From contig CAJUBR010000064.1 of NCBI GenBank assembly GCA_910584695.1, forward strand, positions 1-15,735: a stretch of 15,735 nt of DNA, given 5' to 3'. The notes beneath the pieces were generated by a model. The model saw only the letters and a program-made list of their open reading frames with translations. It searched no databases and was not told the origin of the DNA. The position numbers and the translations under genes were made by a program. Shown here piece after piece: positions 1 to 7,662 of this stretch. Position 1 is the stretch's first letter. Each line of letters begins with the position of its first letter. This DNA comes from an uncultured Lachnospiraceae bacterium (lineage in GTDB: Bacteria > Bacillota > Clostridia > Lachnospirales > Lachnospiraceae).

Positions 1-34
1 TGCAGGCATGTCTGCTTGACTCATGGAGGCAAAA

Positions 35-1594
35 ATGATAAAATGGAAAAATTTTAGGAGAGTTGCTTTGTTGGCAGTTTTAATTGCGGCGGGATTCCAT
101 CTGCCTTGTAACAGAGTATTTGCAGAAGAATTAAAAAAACAGGAGAGTACTTCCGAGAATAGACCGGAGGATTATGGAAGTAAAACGGACGGAACAGGTA
201 TCCGGGCACAGGAGGAAAAGGCAGAAGGAAAAGACGGAGAAGAAGAGACAGATGCAGCTGGTTCCGGTAATATGACAGTTTTTTATATTGATAACAGGAA
301 TCGGTATACCGGTATGGATAAAACGTATTCAAAAGGATATGTTCCAAAAGTAAAAAAGGGAAAAGCGGTGATTGTTCTGCCTTTGCTGGCAAATATAAAG
401 TTGAAGGGAGACAGGGTAAAATCGACGGTGAATCTGGGAGAGGCAGAAAATATTCCCTTTGTGCAGAAAAATTATGAAAAAGATATCGGTTTAAAGAAGC
501 ATAAAATTGGAGACAAAGGAAAGGAAAAGGAATGCTATCTGATATCCTACACTCTGGATTTAAAGAAGAACCGTTATAATGGGGGATATCCGGTCATCAT
601 TACTGTTTCTGCACAGGATGAGCAGGGGAATGAAGTTCGTCAGGATTTTACGGTTTATGTAACGATTACTGATGGAAGTAACATGGATACTGCTGTAGAT
701 TCTCCAACAGCTGAACCTGAAAATCCTCAGTTTGCACCAAAGGTAATAGTGGATTCTTATACATTTTCAAAAGATACTATTCAGTCGGGGGATTCTTTTA
801 CGGTAAAGATTACATTAAGGAATACCAGTAAAACAGATACCGTGAAAAATATGCTGGTAACGGCTGCCTCGGTTGAACAGATAGAAATGATAAGTAAGTC
901 GGACAGTGTCTATGTAGAGGAACTTCAGACACAAAAAACCTGTGAAGTGACTTATAAATTCCGCATTCATTCATCTGCACCGCAGGGACAATACAGTGTT
1001 CCTATCACATTGGATTATGCAGATAGTAAAGGAAATGCCTTTACCGGACAGGGAACAATAAAAATAATGGCAGAGCTTCCGGTTAAGATTGAGATAGACC
1101 CTGTTGCGGTTCCGAAAGCAATACAGATGGGAGAAACAATAGAATTACAAACTCAGGTAATGAATCTGGGAAGAGGCAAGCTTTATAATGTGCGGGCAGT
1201 AATGGAGGCAGACGGTTTAACGGCGAAACAGACAGCATTTATCGGAGATATTGAGGCCGGAAGTGCTTTGTCTGGCAGTATGGAGGTTACCGCTTATGGT
1301 CTTTCAGGAGATTCCTTATATGGAAAGACGCAGGGAACCGTTACCTTTTATTATGAGGATGAGGCCGGAAAGGAAATGAGTGAAGAGAAGGTTTTTGAAA
1401 CCACAATTATGTCACCGCTTAATGAAAAAAAAGAGGAAGAGATACCCGATGATACTGGGCAGTGGTGGGTCATTATGGCAGTGATTGTATTGACTCTGCT
1501 GGGAATGACAGGTGTGCTGGTTGCAAGAAAATTCCTGCATGTCCAGTCTGCAAAAAAGGATATGGAAGAGATAGAAAATGGTGAAAATTCGTGA
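35..1594 (+). CDS. Secreted, C-terminally anchored protein with CARDB/NEW3-like repeats
   Basis: Probable cell-surface protein of unknown function, 519 residues. An in-frame ATG at 23 lies inside the ribosome binding site, so I start at ATG 35, which has GGAGG at 25-29. Residues 1-30 form a signal peptide with a cleavage site near VFA/EE. A charged low-complexity linker rich in Lys, Glu and Gly follows to about residue 80. Then come three beta-rich blocks: roughly 81-213, 233-346 (with an N-P-Q-F lead-in and a T-L-R-N-T-S strand) and 347-460 (with N-L-G-R-G-K-L-Y-N). The last two look like CARDB or NEW3 Ig-type modules of the COG1361 group. A hydrophobic helix at 477-497 with a basic edge and a short Lys/Glu tail anchors the C terminus, leaving most of the protein outside. 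It overlaps the next gene by 17 bases, so the two are translationally coupled. Such proteins often accompany ABC exporters, but no substrate can be inferred. Confidence 0.85.
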   Translation: MIKWKNFRRVALLAVLIAAGFHLPCNRVFAEELKKQESTSENRPEDYGSKTDGTGIRAQEEKAEGKDGEEETDAAGSGNMTVFYIDNRNRYTGMDKTYSKGYVPKVKKGKAVIVLPLLANIKLKGDRVKSTVNLGEAENIPFVQKNYEKDIGLKKHKIGDKGKEKECYLISYTLDLKKNRYNGGYPVIITVSAQDEQGNEVRQDFTVYVTITDGSNMDTAVDSPTAEPENPQFAPKVIVDSYTFSKDTIQSGDSFTVKITLRNTSKTDTVKNMLVTAASVEQIEMISKSDSVYVEELQTQKTCEVTYKFRIHSSAPQGQYSVPITLDYADSKGNAFTGQGTIKIMAELPVKIEIDPVAVPKAIQMGETIELQTQVMNLGRGKLYNVRAVMEADGLTAKQTAFIGDIEAGSALSGSMEVTAYGLSGDSLYGKTQGTVTFYYEDEAGKEMSEEKVFETTIMSPLNEKKEEEIPDDTGQWWVIMAVIVLTLLGMTGVLVARKFLHVQSAKKDMEEIENGENS

Positions 1595-2423
1595 ATTTTT
1601 AAGGTTGAGAAAACAAAATGATACGGTAAAGCTGATGTGTTTTTTTATACTTGCAGGGGCAGGATTTTTTATCAATGTACTTTATCATGCAGGAACACTC
1701 TTTCATAGTGTACAGTCTCCGGTGGAATATCATCTGATACGTGAAAGTACGGTTACAAATGAACAGATCAGTGAATTGGCACAGGAAGAGGATGTGGCAG
1801 CAGTGAGCCGGAGTCTTGATATTCCGGTAACGGTAAAATACCAGGGTCAGGAGACCATGATGACTTGTACGATGCTGTCAAAGTCCTATATAGAAACGGT
1901 TTATGGTATTACGGCATCTGGCAGTGAAAAACGGTATTATATAAACCAAGCGGCATTTAAAGAAATTCAGGCAGGGTTTATGGAAAATAATGTGTCATTG
2001 GAAAAAGGGGACATTACGGAGTATGGGGAAGAATATAAAATCCAGTATCTGGAGGAAGAAGAGGGTGCGGAGGAAGAAAACATGCCGCCGCAGGCTTTTC
2101 ACTCAGCAAAACTTCTTGTGCTGAAGGAGAAAACAGGGAAGGAAACGGCATTGATCTGTACGGAGGAAAATGGTACAAGACTTAATAAGGCAGATTCCGT
2201 GAGAGTGTTGTTTTCCCGGTATGATTTGGATGGTCTGAGACTGGAAAACCTTACAAAAATGGGATATGAGGTTCAAAATGAGCAGATACTTGCCGAGGAA
2301 GAATACGAGATGAAAATAAGGATGTTTCATATCCGGTATGGAATTCTGGTATGTGCAGTATTCCTTGTGACATTGCATTATATGAAGAAAAATGTGCGGG
2401 GATATAGACATGCCGCATGGTAA
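1578..2423 (+). CDS. Two-TM protein with a MacB periplasmic-core-like ectodomain
   Basis: Unrecognised membrane protein of 281 residues. The ATG at 1578 lies inside the end of the preceding gene and has GGAAGAG at 1564-1570. A basic N terminus is followed by a TM helix at about residues 18-38, an ectodomain of about 210 residues, a second TM helix at about 252-268, and a basic tail. The start of the ectodomain (V-T-N-E-Q-I-S-E-L then E-D-V-A-A-V-S-R-S) has the rhythm of the MacB_PCD domain that sits between TM1 and TM2 of FtsX/MacB permeases. The middle holds a very acidic run near residues 154-166. Unlike a true permease it lacks the three C-terminal TM helices. It may be a degenerate permease or an accessory subunit working with the upstream surface protein. 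The family assignment is a pattern judgement, not a confirmed hit. Confidence 0.75.
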   Translation: MVKIREFLRLRKQNDTVKLMCFFILAGAGFFINVLYHAGTLFHSVQSPVEYHLIRESTVTNEQISELAQEEDVAAVSRSLDIPVTVKYQGQETMMTCTMLSKSYIETVYGITASGSEKRYYINQAAFKEIQAGFMENNVSLEKGDITEYGEEYKIQYLEEEEGAEEENMPPQAFHSAKLLVLKEKTGKETALICTEENGTRLNKADSVRVLFSRYDLDGLRLENLTKMGYEVQNEQILAEEEYEMKIRMFHIRYGILVCAVFLVTLHYMKKNVRGYRHAAW

Positions 2424-2607
2424 TGTAGATAACTTCAAAAAATTTGAGATAAAATGTAGAAATGATAGTTTTTCAAATTGGCAGACACAAAAAATAATTT
2501 TATCTTTCAAAGATGTGATGTGAATTTAAATATTGCATAATAAGAAGCATTGTATTAGTATTTAAACAGAAAAGTAATAAATAACAATTAAACTTAAGGA
2601 GAAAGTT
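2424..2607. other. AT-rich spacer, no clear terminator
   Basis: A very AT-rich stretch of 184 bases between the surface-protein pair and the lipoprotein gene. A 7-bp inverted repeat (AATTTGA at 2441-2447, TCAAATT at 2473-2479) has a 25-base loop and no T-run, so I do not call it a terminator. A weak promoter match, TTGCAT (2533-2538), 17 bases, TAGTAT (2556-2561), could serve the lipoprotein gene. No further coding capacity was seen. Confidence 0.35.
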
Positions 2608-3483
2608 ATGAAAAAAAGAATTCAAAAAGAAGCCGTTGCTTTTATTTTACTCTTATTTGGACTTTTTCTTTTTGGCTGTGATAAGAAGGAAAAGGATATT
2701 ACAATATATGGTGGCAGTCTGATTAAAAATAATACGATGTTTACTTCTAGACAGGACAGTGCCCTGGCATATGAGCTACCAATTATATCATCTGTCGAGA
2801 TTACAGACTTTAAGGTTGAAGAAATCCATGTTTCGGGAGTAGGAGAATATGATATAAATGTAAATAGTCTGACAGGAGGGGAGATTTATAATGGCTGGTA
2901 TTATTATTTTGCCAATCTTTCTGTGAAGGTTTCAACGGATGAACCAGCTGATTTTTCAATTGATTCGGTGGATATGCTAATAAACGGTACATCAATAAAT
3001 TATGTGATGGAAGATATGAAATTTTCCAATACAAAGGGATATATGGGAGAACAGGTTATAGATAATAAATCTGATTTTGTGTATACAGGCGGAACAACTG
3101 CACTTTATCAGGTAATACCAAGTGAGAAAGAGGACGCAGAGTGTATGAGTCTGGAAATACAATCTGACTGTGTTATTACTGGTTTTGAAGCTTTAGACTA
3201 TTTAGAAATTGAGAATTTAAAGGTTTTTGTAAATGGTAAAGCAGCATCAATTGCTGATGGGATTTCGGTTCATGAAGGAGATACTGTTGACTTTTCTTAT
3301 AATTTGGGATATAAAAGCGGTGTTCATGATTGGAATTTGCTAAAAACAACAAAGTTGATTTCATATAAAAATGCTGAAGGAAAAAAATGTGTATTTTCCG
3401 ATGCACAGGGGTTTATGGTAATTAATTATGTGAATGACAATTTTGTAAAGGATTATATTGATAATGCATTTGGTGATAAATAG
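2608..3483 (+). CDS. Lipoprotein of unknown function
   Basis: Secreted lipid-anchored protein, 291 residues. The ATG at 2608 has AAGGAG at 2596-2601, spaced 6. The N terminus is a textbook lipoprotein signal: M-K-K-R, a hydrophobic core, then L-F-G-C with the acylated Cys at residue 24, followed by D-K-K-E-K-D. The mature part is beta-rich with many Tyr, Asn and Asp residues and no TM helix. Several stretches read like an Ig-like fold (for example I-Y-N-G-W-Y-Y-Y-F-A-N-L). I do not recognise the family. It is monocistronic by context: an AT-rich spacer before it and a terminator after it. Its codons look more AT-rich than those of the flanking genes, which could mean separate acquisition. It could be a partner lipoprotein of the ABC exporter that follows, but the terminator between them argues against one transcript. 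Confidence 0.85.
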   Translation: MKKRIQKEAVAFILLLFGLFLFGCDKKEKDITIYGGSLIKNNTMFTSRQDSALAYELPIISSVEITDFKVEEIHVSGVGEYDINVNSLTGGEIYNGWYYYFANLSVKVSTDEPADFSIDSVDMLINGTSINYVMEDMKFSNTKGYMGEQVIDNKSDFVYTGGTTALYQVIPSEKEDAECMSLEIQSDCVITGFEALDYLEIENLKVFVNGKAASIADGISVHEGDTVDFSYNLGYKSGVHDWNLLKTTKLISYKNAEGKKCVFSDAQGFMVINYVNDNFVKDYIDNAFGDK

Positions 3484-3566
3484 AATTTTACCCATTCTTA
3501 TTTTTTAACATTTAGTAAATCTTTGATATCTATACTTTATATTTTATTCAAAATCCATTAATGAAT

Positions 3567-3602
3567 AAGGGCTGTTAAGAAAATACAGTCCTTAATTTTT
3601 TT
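3567..3602 (+). terminator. Rho-independent terminator after the lipoprotein gene
   Basis: A 9-bp stem with one G-U pair, AAGGGCTGT (3567-3575) against ACAGTCCTT (3585-3593), closes a 9-base loop. It is followed by AA and seven T residues (3596-3602). It sits 84 bases after the lipoprotein stop codon and separates that gene from the ABC operon. Confidence 0.8.
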
Positions 3603-3627
3603 ATTTATAGTGAAAACATAGAGAATT

Positions 3628-3652
3628 GGGTTGTATTCTTTAGATACAATCC
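3628..3652. promoter_or_regulatory. Inverted repeat upstream of the ABC operon, candidate operator
   Basis: GGGTTGTAT (3628-3636) and ATACAATCC (3644-3652) form a 9-bp dyad with one G-T mismatch/wobble and a 7-base spacer. It lies 53 bases before the ABC ATPase start and has no T-run, so it is better explained as a protein-binding site or leader hairpin than as a terminator. No clear -35/-10 pair could be placed around it. No regulator gene is in the window. Confidence 0.4.
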
Positions 3653-3704
3653 TTGGAGAGGGATGATAAAAACTACTACTTTATAATAAATATAAGGAGA
3701 ATAT

Positions 3705-4601
3705 ATGGGAACAGAAATATGGTTAGAAGATGTAAATAAGTTTTACGGTTCCAAGCAGGCATTAAAGGATATTGATTTAACAATACCGCAGGGAATGTTC
3801 GGTCTGCTTGGGAGAAACGGTGCGGGAAAGACGACACTGATGAAAGTGCTTGCAACCCTGCTGCCGGCAAGCAGTGGAGAAATTGACGTGTGCGGAGTGC
3901 CAATCGGGAATGCAGGTAAGATCAGGGAAATGACGGGATATCTGCCACAGGACTTTTCTATGTATGGCAATATGGGTGTCTATGAAGCAATGGATTATCT
4001 GGGTGTGCTGTCCGGTCTGTCAAAAGCAGTGAGAAAAAAACGGATTCCGGAACTGCTTGAAAGAGTAAATTTACAAAACAATTATCGCACAAAAGTGAAA
4101 GCAATGTCCGGCGGCATGCGGAGAAGGCTGGGGATTGCACAGGCGATTTTACATGACCCGAAGGTATTGATCGTGGATGAACCCACCGCAGGATTAGACC
4201 CGGAGGAAAGAGTAAGATTCCGTAACCTGCTTTGTGAGATGGCAGAGGAGAGGATTGTCATATTATCGACCCATATTGTGGGTGATATTGAGGCAACCTG
4301 TGAAAACATTGCCATTATGGATGCAGGGGAGATTATTTATAAGGGAACTGTATCCGAGCTGCTTTCCATAGCAGACGGCAATGTTTATACTGCCGATATT
4401 TCCCGTATGGAATTGGAAAAGGTAAAGCAGGAGTTTCTAGTGACCGGGATGTTAACCCAGGGAAACCATGTAACCGTGCGCTTCCTTTTGAGAAATCCGG
4501 TTCAGAATCTGTTTGAGGGAGCCAGGGAATGCGAGGTAAATGTAGAAGATGCGTATATGTATCTGATGTACAGGGAAAGAGGTGATGCATCATGTTTTTA
4601 A
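3705..4601 (+). CDS. ABC transporter ATP-binding protein (BcrA/NatA type)
   Basis: Cytoplasmic ATPase that would power the two membrane subunits encoded downstream. Protein of 298 residues; ATG 3705 has AAGGAG at 3694-3699. All nucleotide-binding motifs are intact: Walker A G-R-N-G-A-G-K-T at residues 36-43, Q-loop Gln 82, signature M-S-G-G-M at 134-138 (Met in place of the usual Leu), Walker B V-L-I-V-D-E-P at 154-160 with Glu 159, D-loop A-G-L-D, and switch His 190. Residues after about 225 form the C-terminal extension common in drug and bacteriocin exporter ATPases of this class. It overlaps the first permease gene by 10 bases. The substrate cannot be read from sequence; self-protection against peptide antibiotics or lipid-directed toxins is a common role in this family but is only an inference here. 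Confidence 0.95.
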   Translation: MGTEIWLEDVNKFYGSKQALKDIDLTIPQGMFGLLGRNGAGKTTLMKVLATLLPASSGEIDVCGVPIGNAGKIREMTGYLPQDFSMYGNMGVYEAMDYLGVLSGLSKAVRKKRIPELLERVNLQNNYRTKVKAMSGGMRRRLGIAQAILHDPKVLIVDEPTAGLDPEERVRFRNLLCEMAEERIVILSTHIVGDIEATCENIAIMDAGEIIYKGTVSELLSIADGNVYTADISRMELEKVKQEFLVTGMLTQGNHVTVRFLLRNPVQNLFEGARECEVNVEDAYMYLMYRERGDASCF

Positions 4602-5866
4602 CGCTGTTAAAAAAGGAATGTGTCCAGTACTTAAAGAGCATTACTTATTATATTTTTCTGATTGCACTGGTTTTGAATTTTATTTCCCAGATGGGAGCTC
4701 TTGAAGTGAAGAAAAAACCGGAACCGGGAGGGGATAATTATGGTTGGATCCGGTCGGCAGATAAGGATTTGATTATGAAGGATACAATAGACGGGCTGAT
4801 TAGCGAATATGACAGAGGGGAATATACGACGTATCCGATTGGTTTTTACAAACGGGTTACATTAAATGATAAGGAACAGGAGCAGGTAAGAGATATACTG
4901 CTTTCTATTACCGGTCTGACAGAGCAGGAGTTTAAGGATATCTATGAAAGGTATGAAAAAGAAGCAGAACAGGTAAGAGAGCAGGCAGCTTCCGAAAACA
5001 GAGCTATCATGGAGTCAGAGTTTCCTCCAATGGATGTAACAATAAGGGAAGATTTAACATGGGAAGAATTTTCTGAAAAAATGCAGACGCTGGATGATTT
5101 ATTAGGTGGAGGAAGCGATTACAGTAAAAGTAATTTGGAATATACGACAGTACCAATGACTTATGAACAGGCATTGGACGAATATGAGAGCCTTTTAAAA
5201 GATGATAAGGTAACCAATGCCTATGCCAGACTGTTTTGTGATTACATGGGAATCGTGTTGGCAATCCTGCCAGTCTTTCTGGCAGTGACCAGAGCGTTAA
5301 AAGACCGGAAAGCACAGGCGGAACAGGTTCTTTTTATGAGCAGGGCAGGTTCAGCAAAGATCATACTGAGCCGTTATCTTGCGGCTATCATAGTAACCGT
5401 GGTTCCGGTTATCTTATGCAGCTGTTCTACCCTGATGCAGTCTGTATATTATGCAAGGAGTATACACGTAGAATATGATCTGTTTGCCTTTATAAAGCAT
5501 ATTGTTTTTTGGCTGTTGCCTATGATTTTAGTCAGTCTTTCCGTAGGATTTTTCCTGACTGAGCTGACTGACAGTGCGATTGCGATTCTGGTACAGGCGG
5601 CATGGTGGTTTTTTAGTATCTTTGTAACCCAAATGAATCTGGTAGGAAGTGTCGGGTGGAATCTGGTTCCCAGATTTAATACGGTAGGCTCATTTGAAAT
5701 ATATCGGCATATGGAGGAACAACTGATGAAAAATCGTTTAATTTATACAGGATTTGCACTGGTGCTGATTTTGTTTACAGTCATTGTTTATAACAAAAAA
5801 CGGAAAGGGGAGTTTGTAAGTGTTGGAACGGTATTACGAAATCGTAAAAATAAACTGGAAGCATAA
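4592..5866 (+). CDS. ABC-2 type permease, large subunit with ectodomain
   Basis: Membrane subunit of the ABC exporter, 424 residues. The ATG at 4592 overlaps the ATPase gene by 10 bases, with AGAGGTGAT just upstream. Topology: TM1 at about residues 15-35, a hydrophilic Glu/Lys-rich extracytoplasmic region of about 175 residues, then five TM helices at about 216-235, 259-285, 304-326, 330-350 and 383-402, and a basic tail. TM1, a large ectodomain and a C-terminal helix bundle is the usual ABC-2 (ABC2_membrane_3) arrangement. The ectodomain is predicted helical (E-Q-E-Q-V, E-Q-V-R-E-Q-A repeats). Its 3-prime end overlaps the next gene by 47 bases, so the proteins are surely made together. Confidence 0.88.
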   Translation: MFLTLLKKECVQYLKSITYYIFLIALVLNFISQMGALEVKKKPEPGGDNYGWIRSADKDLIMKDTIDGLISEYDRGEYTTYPIGFYKRVTLNDKEQEQVRDILLSITGLTEQEFKDIYERYEKEAEQVREQAASENRAIMESEFPPMDVTIREDLTWEEFSEKMQTLDDLLGGGSDYSKSNLEYTTVPMTYEQALDEYESLLKDDKVTNAYARLFCDYMGIVLAILPVFLAVTRALKDRKAQAEQVLFMSRAGSAKIILSRYLAAIIVTVVPVILCSCSTLMQSVYYARSIHVEYDLFAFIKHIVFWLLPMILVSLSVGFFLTELTDSAIAILVQAAWWFFSIFVTQMNLVGSVGWNLVPRFNTVGSFEIYRHMEEQLMKNRLIYTGFALVLILFTVIVYNKKRKGEFVSVGTVLRNRKNKLEA

Positions 5867-6449
5867 CTTATTTTTTCACTTTGTGATTGCAGTACTTCTT
5901 TGTGTGGCGGCTCCGTTTCTCATGGGTGTCAATAATTTGGAAGAGCCGCAGGTGGCAAAAATCATAGAATTTTATCTGGGCTTTTTGGGGGTTATCCTTT
6001 TGATACCTTTATTTATTCCCGATACCAATAAGGACGTCAGGGATTTAATCGCCTCGAAAAAGACGCCGATTACCGGTGTCAGGATTTGCCGGATTTTAGA
6101 GGCACTTATATGTCTTAGCGGACTTCTTCTGGTGTTTTTGTATATCCTGAAACTGGGAGATTGTGAATTCCGTTATGGGATCTGTTTTTTTGTGGCTATT
6201 GCAAACTGTGTGTTTATGGGCGGCATCGGACTTTTGATTTACAGTGTGATTGATAATATTGCACTTGCCTACATGATTCCGATTTTATATTTTACCGTAT
6301 CCATGGGAAGCGGAAAAAAGTATTTGGGGAAGTTCTGGCTTTTTGGTTTCAGTTCAGGAAGCAGCATAGGTGAAAAGAGTTATCTTTTGGCAGCGGGAGT
6401 GGTGATGATTGCGGCGGCACTCTTGATTCGGAAGGTGAGAAGGAGATAA
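5820..6449 (+). CDS. Small six-TM membrane subunit of the ABC exporter
   Basis: Protein of 209 residues that is almost all membrane: helices at about residues 18-36, 51-68, 89-110, 119-140, 145-162 and 188-204, ending in a basic R-K-V-R-R-R tail. The start is GTG 5820, supported by GGGGAG at 5807-5812; a TTG one codon later is a weaker option. The 47-base overlap with the large permease places it in the same operon. The six-helix layout without an ectodomain fits an ABC-2 half-transporter, so the functional exporter is probably a heterodimer of two unlike permeases. I do not recognise a named family. Confidence 0.8.
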   Translation: MLERYYEIVKINWKHNLFFHFVIAVLLCVAAPFLMGVNNLEEPQVAKIIEFYLGFLGVILLIPLFIPDTNKDVRDLIASKKTPITGVRICRILEALICLSGLLLVFLYILKLGDCEFRYGICFFVAIANCVFMGGIGLLIYSVIDNIALAYMIPILYFTVSMGSGKKYLGKFWLFGFSSGSSIGEKSYLLAAGVVMIAAALLIRKVRRR

Positions 6450-6470
6450 TAAAAAATAACCGGATGTTCA

Positions 6471-6499
6471 TTTTCAAAATCCGTGTATTGTGATATGAT
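6471..6499 (+). promoter_or_regulatory. Candidate extended -10 promoter for the ttcA-family gene
   Basis: TTTTCA (6471-6476), a 17-base spacer, and TGATATGAT with an extended TG motif and -10 TATGAT (6494-6499). Transcription would begin near 6506. This favours the ATG at 6559 over the upstream in-frame GTG at 6505 as translation start. Confidence 0.4.
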
Positions 6500-6558
6500 G
6501 GTCAGTGTTCCGGTCAGCAGGCAATCAGCTCACTGGTATAGGCACCGAGAAAAGAATA

Positions 6559-7530
6559 ATGGAGACAGAGCATCATATGATAGAAGAAACTACACAACGG
6601 AAAAGCAACCAGAAGCGGGAACTTTGTACAGAATCAGAAACAGATAAAAGAGAAGTACCACAGGCGGAAATGACAAGGCCAAAACAGATACCGCAGCATG
6701 TGGAGATTGAGAGAAGTATTATCAAGCGATACCGCAAATCTATCTGGAAACCCTTTGTAAGGGCATTAAACGAATATGAACTGATAAAAGAGGGTGACCG
6801 GATTGCGGTATGTATATCAGGCGGTAAGGATTCCATGCTGCTGGCTAAATGTATGCAGGAAATAAAGAAGCATGGGAAAATGGAATTTGATTTACGGTTT
6901 ATTGTGATGGATCCCGGTTATAATAAACAGAATCGCGAACGGATAGAAGAAAATGCCGCAGTTTTAAATATTCCCATTCATATTTTTGAAAGCAGGATTT
7001 TTTCTGCTGTGGAAGATATTACGGATTCCCCCTGCTATCTCTGTGCGAGAATGAGAAGGGGGTATCTTTACAAAGAGGCACAGCGGCTTGGCTGTAATAA
7101 GATTGCATTGGGACATCATTTTGATGATGTGATTGAGACCATATTGATGGGAATGCTATATGGGGCCCAGATGCAGACTATGATGCCCAAACTGCACAGC
7201 ACGAATCATCCGGGCATGGAATTGATCCGCCCTCTTTATCTGGTGAAAGAGGAGGCCATTATCAAGTGGGCACAGTTTCATGAGCTGGAATTTATCCAAT
7301 GTGCCTGCCGTTTTACAGAGATGTATACAGATACGAAAAATGCTAATGGGGAATCCAAGCGAGAGGAAATGAAAGAATTGATTGCACATTTCAGGGAGAT
7401 ATCGGATCATATTGAGGGAAATATCTTTAAAAGTGTGGAGAATGTAAACTTAAATACCCTGATCAGTTATAAAAAGGATGGCATTACACATCACTTTTTA
7501 GAGGATTATGATGACAGGGGAAACAGATAG
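6559..7530 (+). CDS. ttcA: TtcA-family tRNA 2-thiolation PP-loop ATPase
   Basis: Probable tRNA 2-thiocytidine synthase: PP-loop enzymes of this family adenylate a tRNA cytidine and insert sulfur, using an iron-sulfur cluster. From ATG 6559 the protein has 323 residues. PP-loop S-G-G-K-D-S is at residues 87-92; C-Y-L-C-A-R-M-R-R-G (159-168) carries the paired cluster cysteines; G-H-H-F-D-D (185-190) and Q-C-A-C (247-250) complete the family pattern, the latter supplying the third cluster ligand. The open frame extends to a GTG at 6505, but a likely promoter overlaps it. Residues 1-48 are a charged Glu/Lys/Arg/Thr-rich extension not expected in TtcA. The stop is TAG at 7528-7530; the same frame continues into a cysteine-rich reading frame. 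Archaeal/bacterial relatives thiolate other tRNA positions, so the exact target base is inferred. Confidence 0.85.
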   Translation: METEHHMIEETTQRKSNQKRELCTESETDKREVPQAEMTRPKQIPQHVEIERSIIKRYRKSIWKPFVRALNEYELIKEGDRIAVCISGGKDSMLLAKCMQEIKKHGKMEFDLRFIVMDPGYNKQNRERIEENAAVLNIPIHIFESRIFSAVEDITDSPCYLCARMRRGYLYKEAQRLGCNKIALGHHFDDVIETILMGMLYGAQMQTMMPKLHSTNHPGMELIRPLYLVKEEAIIKWAQFHELEFIQCACRFTEMYTDTKNANGESKREEMKELIAHFREISDHIEGNIFKSVENVNLNTLISYKKDGITHHFLEDYDDRGNR

Positions 7531-7536
7531 GATTTG

Positions 7537-7662
7537 ATGGTTGTTGGTGCGAGACTGAATTGTTACATCTGCCGGAAACAATCCGAACGAAAATCTTGCA
7601 AGGGAGACCAATGTGTGCTATGCTTAAAATGTTGTGGAATAATCCGGCAGAAATGTCTGTAA
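7537..7662 (+). CDS. Possible 41-residue cysteine-rich small protein
   Basis: A short reading frame in the ttcA-apt spacer with 8 Cys in 41 residues, in the pattern C-x2-C-x8-C-x4-C-x2-C-x2-C-C-x6-C (Cys 9, 12, 21, 26, 29, 32, 33, 40). Lys and Arg make up most of the rest, so it looks like a metal-binding knuckle or disulfide-rich peptide. ATG 7537 is two codons after the TAG stop of ttcA and in the same frame. The ribosome binding site is weak: TAGGA ending 4 bases before the ATG. The reading frame overlaps both arms of a long inverted repeat (7561-7664), so the cysteine richness could instead be a by-product of a structured RNA. I do not recognise a family. Alternatives: a coupled small protein, a remnant C-terminal zinc domain of TtcA, or noncoding. 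Confidence 0.45.
   Translation: MVVGARLNCYICRKQSERKSCKGDQCVLCLKCCGIIRQKCL

Noticed and set aside
1..19. Possible end of an upstream gene (frame 2 stops with TGA at 17-19, 15 bases before the first gene)
   Set aside because: Only five codons are visible, which is too little to distinguish a gene end from chance.
2103..2510. Opposite-strand open frame of 135 codons
   Set aside because: It lies over the end of a well-supported + strand gene, has no ribosome binding site, and its Cys/Phe/His-rich product looks like a mirror of acidic coding DNA.
3682..3687. Perfect TATAAT just upstream of the ABC ATPase gene
   Set aside because: Transcription would start at or inside the ribosome binding site, and there is no -35 at 16-18 bases.
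6461..6482. CGGAT/ATCCG inverted repeat after the ABC operon
   Set aside because: Only 5 base pairs with a 12-base loop and no following T-run; not enough for a terminator call.
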